Source of the DNA: Liolophura sinensis
Lineage: Eukaryota > Mollusca > Polyplacophora > Chitonida > Chitonidae
Direction of reading: 5' to 3'
Length of the DNA stretch: 47,746 nt
Assembly (NCBI RefSeq): GCF_032854445.1
Contig: NW_027018276.1
Coordinates: forward strand, 1-47,746
How positions within the stretch are numbered: the stretch's first letter is position 1; the number at the start of each line of letters is the position of its first letter. A program made the translations under genes and the position numbers. A model generated the notes under the pieces. That model saw only the letters and a list, made by a program, of their open reading frames with translations. It searched no databases and had not been told where the DNA came from. Positions 35,810 to 47,746 of the stretch are shown piece after piece.

Positions 35810-37459
35810 ATGCGCAATTGGGCCAGGCATCTCCAGCTGTTGAAAAATTGCAAATTTCCTTGGTTTCCATGGAGTTAAGAGCCGTTGCTGGCACGTGATC
35901 TTGACATCATTGATTATTCATTTGTGGCTACAGCCAAAAGTATTGGTCGGAGAGCAACGCGGTTTGCACCATTCGATTTCTCGTCACAAAATACGTCGGA
36001 TTAGCCTCTTACCAGCAGCATTGGAACAGTTTTTCTACTTTTGGATTTTTGCCTGGTCTTTTTGCGAATTGAAATCGGGTACATTAGCTATGTACAATCG
36101 CGACTGGTCATTACTATATTCAATTTTTCATTATAAGTTATGTGCCCTTCGGTAGCCCAGACGACGTCAAATCTTTGGGCCAAGCCCATTTAACTCACCC
36201 AGTAAATGTCTTACTTCTAAGTCGAAGACAAACTCAATGTCTTTATCTACATGTAGAAAAACCACACCATTTGTATATAAAAAAAACAAAAGGTACTTAA
36301 TACAATCCGCTGTAAAAAGTACAATTGAACACTGACCCACATCAAAAAGGTGCCAAAGGATGCGCAATTGGGCCAGGCATCTCCAGCTGTTGAAAAATTG
36401 CAAATTTCCTTGGTTTCCATGGAGTAAGAGCCGTTGCTGGGCACGTGATCTTGACATCATTGATTATTCATTTGTGGCTACAGCCAAAAGTATTGGTGGT
36501 GAGAGCAACGCGGTTTGCACCATTCGATTTCTCGTCACAAAATACGTCGGATTAGCCTCTTACCAGCAGCATTGGAACAGTTTTTCTACTTTTGGATTTT
36601 TGCCTGGTCTTTTTGCAAATTGAATTCGGCTGCATTAACTATGTACAATCGCGACTGGTCATTACTATATTCAACATTTCATTATAAGTTATGTGCCCTT
36701 CGGTAGCCCAGACGATGTCAAATCTTTGGGCCAAGCCCATTTAACTCACCCAGCAAATGTCTTACTTCTAAGTCGAAGACAAACTCAATGTCTTTATCTA
36801 CATGTAGAAAAACCACACCATTTGTATATAAAAAAAACACAAGGTACTTGATACAATCCGCTGTAAAAAGTACAATTGAACACTGACCCACATCAATAAG
36901 GTGCCAAAGGATGCGCAATTGGGCCAGGCATCTCCAGCTGTTGAAAAATTGCAAATTTCCTTGGTTTCCATGGAGTAAGAGCCGTTGCTGGGCACGTGAT
37001 CTTGACATCATTGATTATTCATTTGTGGCTACAGCCAAAAGTATTGGTCGGAGAGCAACGCGGTTTGCACCATTCGATTTCTCGTCACAATATACGTCGG
37101 ATTAGATCTTACCAGCAGCATTGGAACAGTTTTTCCACTTTTGGATTTTTGCCTGGTCTTTTTGCTAAATGAAATCGGCTGCATTAACTATGTACAATCG
37201 CGACTGGTCATTACTATATTCAACTTTTCATTATAAGTTATGTGCCCTTCGGTAGCCCAGACGACGTCAAATCTTTGGGCCAAGCCCATTTAACTCACCC
37301 AGCAAATGTCTTACTTCTAAGTCGAAGACAAACTCAATGTCTTTATCTACATGTAGAAAAACCACACCATTTGTATATAAAAAAAACAAAAGGTACTTGA
37401 TACAATCCGCTGTAAAAAGTACAATTGAACACTGACCCACATCAAAAAGGTGCCAAAGG
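35810..37459 (+). repeat. Higher-order trimer, copy 1 (1650 bp)
   Basis: Monomers start at 35810 (class G with cccagtaaatg and caaaaagg), 36360 (class E with ctgcattaac, ttcaacatttc and gacgatgtc) and 36911 (class Z with attagatctt and tttgctaaatg). The next 1649 bp repeat all of these markers in order. Private indels become rare again from about 36 kb. Confidence 0.9.
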
Positions 37460-39108
37460 ATGCGCAATTGGGCCAGGCATCTCCAGCTGTTGAAAAATTG
37501 CAAATTTCCTTGGTTTCCATGGAGTAAGAGCCGTTGCTGGGCACGTGATCTTGACATCATTGATTATTCATTTGTGGCTACAGCCAAAAGTATTGGTCGG
37601 AGAGCAACGCGGTTTGCACCATTCGATTTCTCGTCACAAAATACGTCGGATTAGCCTCTTACCAGCAGCATTGGAACAGTTTTTCTACTTTTGGATTTTT
37701 GCCTGGTCTTTTTTGCGAATTGAAATCGGGTACATTAGCTATGTACAATCGCGACTGGTTATTACTATATTCAATTTTTCATTATAAGTTATGTGCCCTT
37801 CGGTAGCCCAGACGACGTCAAATCTTTGGGCCAAGCCCATTTAACTCACCCAGTAAATGTCTTACTTCTAAGTCGAAGACAAACTCAATGTCTTTATCTA
37901 CATGTAGAAAAACCACACCATTTGTATATAAAAAAAACAAAAGGTACTTGATACAATCCGCTGTAAAAAGTACAATTGAACACTGACCCACATCAAAAAG
38001 GTGCCAAAGGATGCGCAATTGGGCCAGGCATCTCCAGCTGTTGAAAAATTGCAAATTTCCTTGGTTTCCATGGAGTAAGAGCCGTTGCTGGGCACGTGAT
38101 CTTGACATCATTGATTATTCATTTGTGGCTACAGCCAAAAGTATTGGTGGGAGAGCAACGCGGTTTGCACCATTCGATTTCTCGTCACAAAATACGTCGG
38201 ATTAGCCTCTTACCAGCAGCATTGGAACAGTTTTTCTACTTTTGGATTTTTGCCTGGTCTTTTTGCAAATTGAATTCGGCTGCATTAACTATGTACAATC
38301 GCGACTGGTCATTACTATATTCAACATTTCATTATAAGTTATGTGCCCTTCGGTAGCCCAGACGATGTCAAATCTTTGGGCCAAGCCCATTTAACTCACC
38401 CAGCAAATGTCTTACTTCTAAGTCGAAGACAAACTCAATGTCTTTATCTACATGTAGAAAAACCACACCATTTGTATATAAAAAAAACACAAGGTACTTG
38501 ATACAATCCGCTGTAAAAAGTACAATTGAACACTGACCCACATCAATAAGGTGCCAAAGGATGCGCAATTGGGCCAGGCATCTCCAGCTGTTGAAAAATT
38601 GCAAATTTCCTTGGTTTCCATGGAGTAAGAGCCGTTGCTGGGCACGTGATCTTGACATCATTGATTATTCATTTGTGGCTACAGCCAAAAGTATTGGTCG
38701 GAGAGCAACGCGGTTTGCACCATTCGATTTCTCGTCACAAAATACGTCGGATTAGATCTTACCAGCAGCATTGGAACAGTTTTTCCACTTTTGGATTTTT
38801 GCCTGGTCTTTTTGCTAAATGAAATCGGCTGCATTAACTATGTACAATCGCGACTGGTCATTACTATATTCAACTTTTCATTATAAGTTATGTGCCCTTC
38901 GGTAGCCCAGACGACGTCAAATCTTTGGGCCAAGCCCATTTAACTCACCCAGCAAATGTCTTACTTCTAAGTCGAAGACAAACTCAATGTCTTTATCTAC
39001 ATGTAGAAAAACCACACCATTTGTATATAAAAAAAACACAAGGTACTTGATACAATCCGCTGTAAAAAGTACATTGAACACTGACCCACATCAATAAGGT
39101 GCCAAAGG
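37460..39108 (+). repeat. Higher-order trimer, copy 2 (1649 bp)
   Basis: Monomers start at 37460, 38011 and 38561 and carry the same markers as 35810-37459, including both BglII sites (37104 and 38754), both EcoRI sites (36622 and 38272) and the two gacgatgtc alleles, which lose the GACGTC site. Visible differences are few: an extra T before tgcgaa and ggttatta in the first monomer, and a lost A in agtacattgaac at the end. A third copy of the first monomer (cccagtaaatg) starts at 39109, so the trimer is partly present again. Confidence 0.9.
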
Positions 39109-42100
39109 ATGCGCAATTGGGCCAGGCATCTCCAGCTGTTGAAAAATTGCAAATTTCCTTGGTTTCCATGGAGTAAGAGCCGTTGCTGGGGCACGTGATC
39201 TTGACATCATTGATTATTCATTTGTGGCTACAGCCAAAAGTATTGGTCGGAGAGCAACGCGGTTTGCACCATTCGATTTCTCGTCACAAAATACGTCGGA
39301 TTAGCCTCTTACCAGCAGCATTGGAACAGTTTTTCTACTTTTGGATTTTTGCTGGTCTTTTTGCGAATTGAAATCGGGTACATTAGCTATGTACAATCGC
39401 GACTGGTCATTACTATATTCAATTTTTCATTATAAGTTATGTGCCCTTCGGTAGCCCAGACGACGTCAAATCTTTGGGCCAAGCCCATTTAACTCACCCA
39501 GTAAATGTCTTACTTCTAAGTCGGACAAACTCAATGTCTTTATCTACATGTAGAAAAACCACACCATTTGTATATAAAAAAAACAAAAGGTACTTGATAC
39601 AATCCGCTGTAAAAAGTACAATTGAACACTGACCCACATCAATAAGGTGCCAAAGGATGCGCAATTGGGCCAGGCATCTCCAGCTGTTGAAAAAATTGCA
39701 AATTTCCTTGGTTTCCATGGAGTAAGAGCCGTTGCTGGGCACGTGATCTTGACATCATTGATTATTCATTTGTGGCTACAGCCAAAAGTATTGGTGGGAG
39801 AGCAACGCGGTTTGCACCATTCGATTTCTCGTCACAAAATACGTCGGATTAGCTCTTACCAGCAGCATGGAACAGTTTTTTCCACTTTTGGATTTTTGCC
39901 TGGTCATTTTGCTAATTCAAATCGGCTACATTAACTATGTACAATCGCGACTGGTCATTACTATATTCAACATTTCATTATAAGTTATGTGCCCTTCGGT
40001 AGCCCAGACGACGTCAAATCTTTGGGCCAAGCCCATTTAACTCACCCAGCAAATGTCTTACTTCTAAGTCCCGAAGACAAACTCATGTCTTTATCTACAT
40101 GTAGAAAAACCCCACCATTTGTATGTAAAAAAAACAAAAGGTACTTGATACAATCCGCTGTTAAAAATAACAATTGAACACTGACCCACATCAATAAGGT
40201 GCCAAAGGATGCGCAATTGGGCCAGCATCTCCAGCTGTTGAAAAATTGCAAATTTCCTTGGTTTCCATGGAGTAAGAGCCGTTGCTGGGCACGTGATCTT
40301 GACATCATTGATTATTCATTTGTGGCTACAGCCAAAAGTATTGGTCGGAGAGCAACGCGGTTTGCACCATTCGATTTCCTCGTCACAAAATACGTCGGAT
40401 TAGCCTCTTACCAGCAGCATTGGAACAGTTTTTCTACTTTTGGATTTTTGCCTGGTCTTTTTGCTAATTAAAATCAGCTACATTAACTATGTACAATCGC
40501 GACTGGTCATTACTATATTCAACTTTTCATTATAAGTTATGTGCCCTTCGGTAGCCCAGACGACGTCAAATCTTTGGGCCAAGCCCATTTAACTCACCCA
40601 GCAAATGTCTTACTTCTAAGTCGAAGACAAACTCAATGTCTTTATCTACATGTAGAAAAACCACACCATTTGTATATAAAAAAAAACACAAGGTACTTGA
40701 TACAATCCGCTGTAAAAAGTACAATTGAACACTGACCCACATCAATAAGGTGCCAAAGGATGCGCAATTGGGCCAGGCAACTCCAGCTGTTTGAAAAATT
40801 GCAAATTTCCTTGGTTTCCATGGAGTAAGAGCCGTTGCTGGGCACGTGATCTTGACATCATTGATTAATTCATTTTGTGGCTACAGCCAAAAGTATTGGT
40901 GGGAGAGCAACGCGGTTTGCACCATTCGATTTCTCGTCACAAAATACGTCGGATTAGCCTCTTACCAGCAGCATTGGAACAGTTTTTCCACTTTTCGATT
41001 TTTGCCTGGTCTTTTTGCGAATTGAAATCGGCTACATTAACTATGTACAATCGCGACTGGTCATTACTATATTCAACATTTCATTATAAGTTATGTGCCC
41101 TTCGGTAGCCCAGACGACGTCAAATCTTTGGGCCAAGCCCATTTAAACTCACCCAGCAAATGTCTTACTTCTAAGTCGAAGACAAACTCAATGTCTTTAT
41201 CTACATGTAGAAAAACCACACCATTTGTATATAAAAAAAACAAAAGGTACTTGATACAATCCGCTGTAAAAAGTACAATTGAACACTGACCCACATCAAA
41301 AAGGTGCCAAAGGATGCGCAATTGGGCCAGGCATCTCCAGCTGTTGAAAAATTGCAAATTTCCTTGGTTTCCATGGAGTAAGAGCCGTTGCTGGGCACGT
41401 GATCTTGACATGATTGATTATTCATTTGTGGCTACAGCCAAAAGTATTGGTGGGAGAGCAACGCGGTTTGCACCATTCGATTTCTCGTCACAAAATACGT
41501 CGGATTAGCCTCTACCAGCAGCATTGGAACAGTTTTTCTACTTTTGGATTTTTGCCTGGTCTTTTTGCGAATTGAATTCGGCTACATTAACTATGTACAA
41601 TCGCGACTGGTCATTACTATATTCAACTTTTCATTATAAGTTATGTGCCCTTCGGGAGCCCAGACGACGTCAAATCTTTGGGCCAAGCCATTTAACTCAC
41701 CCAGCAAATGTCTTACTTCTAAGTCGAAGACAAACTCAATGTCTTTATCTACATGTGAAAAAACCACACCATTTGTATATAAAAAAAACAAAAGGTACTT
41801 GATACAATCCGCTGTAAAAAGTACAATTGAACACTGACCCACATCAATAAGGTGCCAAAGGATGCGCAATTGGGCCAGGCATCTCCAGCTGTTGAAAAAT
41901 TGCAAATTTCCCTTGGTTTACCATGGAGTAAGAGCCGTTGCTGGGCACGTGATCTTGACATCATTGATTATTCATTTGTGGCTACAGCCAAAAGTATTGG
42001 TCGGAGAGCAACGCGGTTTGCACCATTCGATTTCTCGTCACAAAATACGTCGGATTAGCCTCTTACCAGCAGCATTGGAACAGTTTTTTCCACTTTTGGA

Positions 42101-45100
42101 TTTTTGCCTGGTCTTTTTGCTAATTGAAATCGGCTGCATTAACTATGTACAATCGCGACTGGTCATTACTATATTCAACTTTTCATTATAAGTTATGTGC
42201 CCTTCGGTAGCCCAGACGACGTCAAAATCTTTGGGCCAAGCCCATTTAACTCACCCAACAAATGTCTTACTTCTAAGTCGAAGACAAACTCAATGTCCTT
42301 TATCTACATGTAGAAAAACCCCACCATTTGTATGTAAAAAAAACAAAAGGTACTTGATACAATCCGCTGTAAAAAGAACAATTGAACACTGACCCACATC
42401 AATAAGGTGCCAAAGGATGCGCAATTGGGCCAGGCAATCTCCAGCTGTTGAAAATTGCAAATTTCCTTGGTTTCCATGGAGTAAGAGCCGTTGCTGGGCA
42501 CGTGATCTTGACATCATTGATTATTCATTTGTGGCTACAGCCAAAAGTATTGGTCGGAGAGCAACGCGGATTGCACCATCGATTTCTCGTCACAAAATAC
42601 GTCGGATTAGCCTCTTACCAGCAGCATTGGAACAGTTTTTCTACTTTTGGATTTTTGCCTGGTCTTTTTGCGAATTGAAATCGGGTACATTAGCTATGTA
42701 CAATCGCGACTGGTCATTACTATATTCAATTTTTCATTATAAGTTATGTGCCCTTCGGTAGCCCAGACGACGTCAAATCTTTGGGCCAAGCCCATTTAAC
42801 TCCACCCAGTAAATGTCTTACTTCTAAGTCGAAGACAAACTCAATGTCTTTATCTACATGTAGAAAAACCACAACCATTTGTATATAAAAAAAACAAAAG
42901 GTACTTGATACAATCCGCTGTAAAAAGTACAATTGAACACTGACCCACATCAATAAGGTGCCAAAGGATGCGCAATTGGGCCAGGCATCTCCAGCTGTTG
43001 AAAAATTGCAAATTTCCTTGGTTTCCCATGGAGTAAGAGCCGTTGCTGGGCACGTGATCTTGACATCATTGATTATTCATTTGTGGCTACAGCCAAAAGT
43101 ATTGTGGGAGAGCAACGCGGTTTGCACCATTCGATTTCTCGTCACAAAATACGTCGGATTAGCCTCTTACCAGCAGCATTGGAACAGTTTTTTCTACTTT
43201 TGGATTTTTGCCTGGTCTTTTTGCAAATTGAATTCGGCTGCATTAACTATGTACAATCGCGACTGGTCATTACTATATTCAACTTTTCATTATAAATTAT
43301 GTGCCCTTCGGTAGCCCAGACGACGTCAAATCTTTGGGCCAAGCCCATTTAACTCACCCAGCAAATGTCTTACTTCTAAGTCGAAGACAAACTCAATGTC
43401 TTTATCTACATGTAGAAAAACACACCATTTGTATATAAAAAAAACAAAAGGTACTTGATACAATCCGCTGTAAAAAGTACAATTGAACACTGACCCACAT
43501 CAATAAGGTGCCAAAGGATGCGCAATTGGGCCAGGCATCTCCAGCTGTTGAAAAATTGCAAATTTCCTTGGTTTCCATGGAGTAAGAGCCGTTGCTGGGC
43601 ACGTGATCTTGACATCATTGATTATTCATTTGTGGCTACAGCCAAAAGTATTGGTCGGAGAGCAACGCGGTTTGCACCATTCGATTTTCTCGTCACAAAA
43701 TACGTCGGATTAGCCTCTTACCAGCAGCATTGGAACAGTTTTTCCACTTTTGGATTTTTGCCTGGTCATTTTGCCTAATTCAAATCGGCTACATTAACTA
43801 TGTACAATCGCGACTGGTCATTACTATATTCAACATTTCATTATAAGTTATGTGCCCTTCGGTAGCCCAGACGATGTCAAATCTTTGGGCCAAGCCCATT
43901 TAACTCACCAGCAAATGTCTTACTTCTAAGTCGAAGACAAACTCAATGTCTTATCTACATGTAGAAAAACCACACCATTTGTATATAAAAAAAACACAAG
44001 GTACTTGATACAACCCGCTGTAAAAAGTACAATTGAACACTGACCCACATCAATAAGGTGCCAAAGGATGCGCAATTGGGCCAGGCATCTCCCAGCTGTT
44101 GAAAAATTGCAAATTCCTTGGTTTCCATGGAGTAAGAGCGTTGCTGGGCACGTGATCTTGACATCATTGATTATTCATTTGTGGCTACAGCCAAAAGTAT
44201 TGGTCGGAGAGCAACGCGGTTTGCACCATTCGATTTCTCGTCACAAAATACGTCGGATTAGCCTCTTACCAGCAGCATTGGAACAGTTTTTCCACTTTTC
44301 GATTTTTGCTGGTCTTTTTTGCTAATTGAAATCGGCTACATTAACTATGTACAATCGCGACTGGTCATTACTATATTCAACATTTCATTATAAGTTATGT
44401 GCCCTTCGGTAGCCCAGACGACGTCAAATCTTTGGGCCAAGCCCATTTAACTCACCCAGCAAATGTCTTACTTCTAAGTCGAAGACAAACTCAATGTCTT
44501 TATCTACATGTAGAAAAACCACACCATTTGTATATAAAAAAACAAAAGGTACTTGATACAATCCGCTGTAAAAAGTACAATTGAACACTGACCCACATCA
44601 AAAGGTGCCAAAGGATGCGCAATTGGGCCAGGCATCTCCAGCTGTTGAAAAATTGCAAATTTCCTTGGTTTCCATGGAGTAAGAGCCGTTGCTGGGCACG
44701 TGATCTTGACATCATTGATTATTCATTTGTGGCTACAGCCAAAAGTATTGGTCGGAGAGCAACGCGGTTTGCACCATTCGATTTCTCGTCACAAAATACG
44801 TCGGATTAGCCTCTTACCAGCAGCATTGGAACAGTTTTTCTACTTTTGGATTTTTGCCTGGTCTTTTTGCGATTGAATTCGGCTACATTAAACTATGTAC
44901 AATCGCGACTGGTCATTACTATATTCAACTTTTCATTATAAGTTATGTGCCCTTCGGAGCCCAGACGACGTCAAATCTTTGGGCCAAGCCCATTTAACTC
45001 ACCCAGCAAATGTCTTACTTCTAAGTCGAAGACAAACTCAATGTCTTTATCTACATGTAGAAAAACCACACCATTTGTATATAAAAAAACAAAAGGTACT

Positions 45101-47746
45101 TGATACAATCCGCTGTAAAAAGTACAATTGAACACTGACCCACATCAATAAGGTGCCAAAGGATGCGCAATTGGGCCAGGCATCTCCAGCTGTTGAAAAA
45201 TTGCAAATTTCCTTGGTTTCCATGGAGTAAGAGCCGTTGCTGGGCACGTGATCTTGACATCATTGATTATTCATTTGTGGCTACAGCCAAAAGTATTGGT
45301 GGGAGAGCAACGCGGTTTGCACCATTCGATTTCTCGTCACAAAATACGTCGGATTAGCCTCTTACCAGCAGCATTGGAACAGTTTTTCTACTTTTGGATT
45401 TTTGCCTGGTCTTTTTGCTAATTAAAATCGGCTACATTAACTATGTACAATCGCGACTGGTCATTACTATATTCAACTTTTCATTATAAGTTATGTGCCC
45501 TTCGGTAGCCCAGACGACCGTCAAATCTTTGGCCAAGCCCATTTAACTCACCCAGCAAATGTCTTACTTCTAAGTCGAAGACAAACTCAATGTCTTTATC
45601 TACATGTAGGAAAAACCACACCATTTGTATATAAAAAAAACACAAGGTACTTGATACAATCCGCTGTAAAAAGTACAATTGAACACTGACCCACATCAAT
45701 AAGGTGCCAAAGGATGCGCGATTGGGCCAGGCATCTCCAGCTGTTTGAAAAATTGCAAATTCCTTGGTTTCCATGGAGTAAGAGCCGTTGCTGGGCACGT
45801 GATCTTGACATCATTGATTATTCATTTGTGGCTACAGCCAAAAGTATTGGTCGGAGAGCAACGCGGTTTGCACCATTCGATTTCTCGTCACAAAATACGT
45901 CGGATTAGCCTCTTACCAGCAGCATTGGAACAGTTTTCCACTTTTCGATTTTTGCCTGGTCTTTTTTGCGAATTGAAATCGGCTACATTAACCTATGTAC
46001 AATCGCGACTGGTCATTACTATATTCAACATTTCATTATAAGTTATGTGCCCTTCGGTAGCCCAGACGACGTCAAATCTTTGGGCCAAGCCATTTAACTC
46101 ACCCCAGCAAAATGTCTTACTTCTAAGTCGAAGACAAACTCAATGTCTTTATCTACATGTAGAAAAACACACCATTTGTATATAAAAAAAACAAAAGGTA
46201 CTTGATACAATCCGCTGTAAAAAGTACAATTGAACACTGACCCACATCAATAAGGTGCCAAAGGATGCGCAATTGGGCCAGGCATCTCCAGCTGTTGAAA
46301 AATTGCAAATTTCCTTGGTTTCCATGGAGTAAGAGCCGTTGCTGGGCACGTGATCTTGACATCATTGATTATTCATTTGTGGCTACAGCCAAAAGTATTG
46401 GTCGAGAGCAACGCGGTTTGCACCATTCGATTTCTCGTCACAAAATACGTCGGATTAGCCTCTTACCAGCAGCATTGGAACAGTTTTTTTCTACTTTTGG
46501 ATTTTTGCCTGGTCTTTTTGCGAATTGAAATCGGGTACATTAGCTATGTACAATCGCGACTGGTCATTACTATATTCAATTTTTCATTATAAGTTATGTG
46601 CCCATCGGTAGCCCAGACGACGTCAAATCTTTGGGCCAAGCCCATTTAACTCACCCAGCAAATGTCTTACTTCTAAGTCGAAGACAAACTCAATGTCTTT
46701 ATCTACATGTAGAAAACCACACCATTTGTAGATAAAAAAAAACAAAAGGTACTTGATACAATCCGCTGTAAAAAGTACAATTGAACACTGACCCACATCA
46801 AAAAGGTGCCAAAGGATGCGCAATTGGGCCAGGCATCTCCAGCTGTTGAAAATTGCAAATTTTCCTTGGTTTCCATGGAGTAAGAGCCGTTGCTGGGCAC
46901 GTGATCTTGACATCATTGATTATTCATTTGTTGGCTACAGCCAAAAGATTGGTCGGAGAGCAACGCGGTTTGCACCATTCGATTTCTCGTCACAAAATAC
47001 GTCGGATTAGCCTCTTACAGCAGCATTGGAACAGTTTTTCTACTTTTGGATTTTTGCCTGGTCTTTTGCGAATTGAAATCGGTACATTAGCTATGTACAA
47101 TCGCGACTGGTCATTACTATATTCAATTTTTCATTATAAGTTATGTGCCCTTCGGTAGCCCAGACGACGTCAAATCTTTGGCCAAGCCCATTTAACTCAC
47201 CCAGTAAATGTCTTACTTCTAAGTCGAAGACAAACTCAATGTCTTTATCTACATGTAGAAAAAACCACACCATTTGTATATAAAAAAAACAAAAGGTACT
47301 TGATACAATCCGCTGTAAAAAGTACAATTGAACACTGACCCACATCAAAAAGGTGCCAAAGGATGCGCAATTGGGCCAGGCATCTCCAGCTGTTGAAAAA
47401 TTGCAAATTTTCCTTGGTTTCCATGGAGTAAGAGCCGTTGCTGGGCCACGTGATCTTGACATGATTGATTATTCATTTGTGGCTACAGCCAAAAGTATTG
47501 GTGGGAGAGCAACGCGGTTTGCACCATTCGATTTCTCGTCACAAAATACGTCGGATTAGCCTCTTACCAGCAGCATTGGAACAGTTTTTCTACTTTTGGA
47601 TTTTTGCCTGGTCTTTTTGCAAATTGAATTCGGCTGCATTAACTATGTACAATCGCGACTGGTCATTACTATATTCAACATTTCATTATAAGTTATGTGC
47701 CCTTCGGTAGCCCAGACGATGTCAAATCTTTGGGCCAAGCCCATTT
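39109..47746 (+). repeat. Right segment, 16 monomers, mosaic order, many private indels
   Basis: Monomers start at about 39109, 39657, 40209, 40760, 41314, 41862, 42417, 42968, 43518, 44068, 44615, 45163, 45714, 46265, 46816 and 47363 (cut by the window end). Class E copies start at 41314, 42968, 44615 and 47363. Class S copies start at 40760, 44068 and 45714. Monomer order at 44615-47746 follows that at 33605-36910 about 11.0 kb upstream, and the pair 41314/41862 follows 31402/31951. Most copies have two or more private single-base indels, such as tcggacaaac, gattaattcattttgtgg, cgcggattgc and caccccagc. No gene is seen. Confidence 0.8.

Larger units (their letters stand above)
1..47746 (+). 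repeat. Satellite DNA array, ~550-bp monomer, ~87 head-to-tail copies
   Basis: The same ~550-bp sequence recurs across the whole window in one orientation. The phase mark gATGcgcaattgggcc occurs at intervals of 547-555 bp, with one exception of 519 bp. Most copies are exactly 550 bp. Copies differ by a few substitutions at about a dozen recurrent sites plus homopolymer length changes, so identity between copies looks well above 95% by eye. No unique DNA is seen at either end, so the array is longer than this window. Hand counting one copy gives about 41% GC and about 19 CpG. 550 is 3 x 183 + 1, so reading frames rotate from copy to copy, which argues against a repetitive protein gene. No rRNA, tRNA, spliced leader or histone sequence was recognised in the unit. 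The chromosomal role (centromeric, pericentromeric, telomere-proximal or sex-chromosomal) cannot be told from the sequence. Confidence 0.98.

Noticed and set aside
1-47746. CRISPR array or bacterial repeat locus
   Set aside because: The repeat unit is 550 bp with no short repeat/unique spacer alternation, and no cas-like genes are present.
1-47746. Tandem RNA-gene cluster (5S rRNA, spliced leader, snRNA) or histone repeat
   Set aside because: No segment of the monomer matches the conserved 5S, tRNA, U-snRNA or histone sequences that I know. A covariance-model scan of one monomer would settle this.

Overview
The whole window is the inside of one satellite DNA array. A monomer of about 550 bp (roughly 41% GC by hand count) is repeated head to tail in one orientation from base 1 to base 47,746, giving about 87 copies. 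I used the recurring site gATGcgcaattgggcc as a phase mark: it falls at 82, 632, 1182 and so on, up to 47,363. No unique flanking DNA, transposon insertion, inversion, RNA gene or convincing protein gene interrupts the array. Every open reading frame is a repeat-borne frame of about 60-100 codons. Because 550 is not a multiple of 3, no frame can run through successive monomers. CpG is close to expectation (about 19 per monomer, observed/expected near 0.8 by hand count), which suggests a eukaryote with little CpG methylation, for example many invertebrates. The species cannot be named from this sequence.

Layout. Monomers fall into recognisable variant classes. In the labels used below, G has gtacattagc; K has gcgaattaaaatcgg; X has cggatagc plus a 7-A tract; Y has cattttgctaa plus ttcaacatttc; Z has tttgctaaatg; E carries an EcoRI site in aattgaattcgg; S has cttttcgattt. 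Their order gives higher-order repeats (HORs). 82-8332 is irregular. 8333-13827 is a clean pentamer present twice. 13828-16031 is a short mixed stretch. 16032-26448 is built from X-Y-G trimers that grow into a hexamer, 19299-22598, repeated at 22599-26448 with one extra chimeric monomer. From about 27,000 a different variant pool (E, S, gtgggagagc) appears and persists to the end. 35810-39108 is an E-Z-containing trimer present twice.

Sequence quality or evolution. Single-base insertions and deletions are rare from 1 to about 30.7 kb (apart from a small cluster near 13.9-14.6 kb) and in 36-39 kb. They are abundant at 30.7-36 kb and 39-47.7 kb. I read this mainly as residual long-read error in a hard-to-polish array, with real drift as the alternative.

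Function. None is demonstrated. Each monomer holds a TATA-box-like element next to an A-tract, a 12-bp perfect palindrome, two short inverted repeats and a CACGTG E-box. These are candidates for transcription or chromatin signals in a centromeric, pericentromeric or other heterochromatic satellite, but that is inference. The most informative content is the record of unequal exchange, including two chimeric monomers (5032-5582 and 24799-25347) whose junctions can be narrowed to short intervals.
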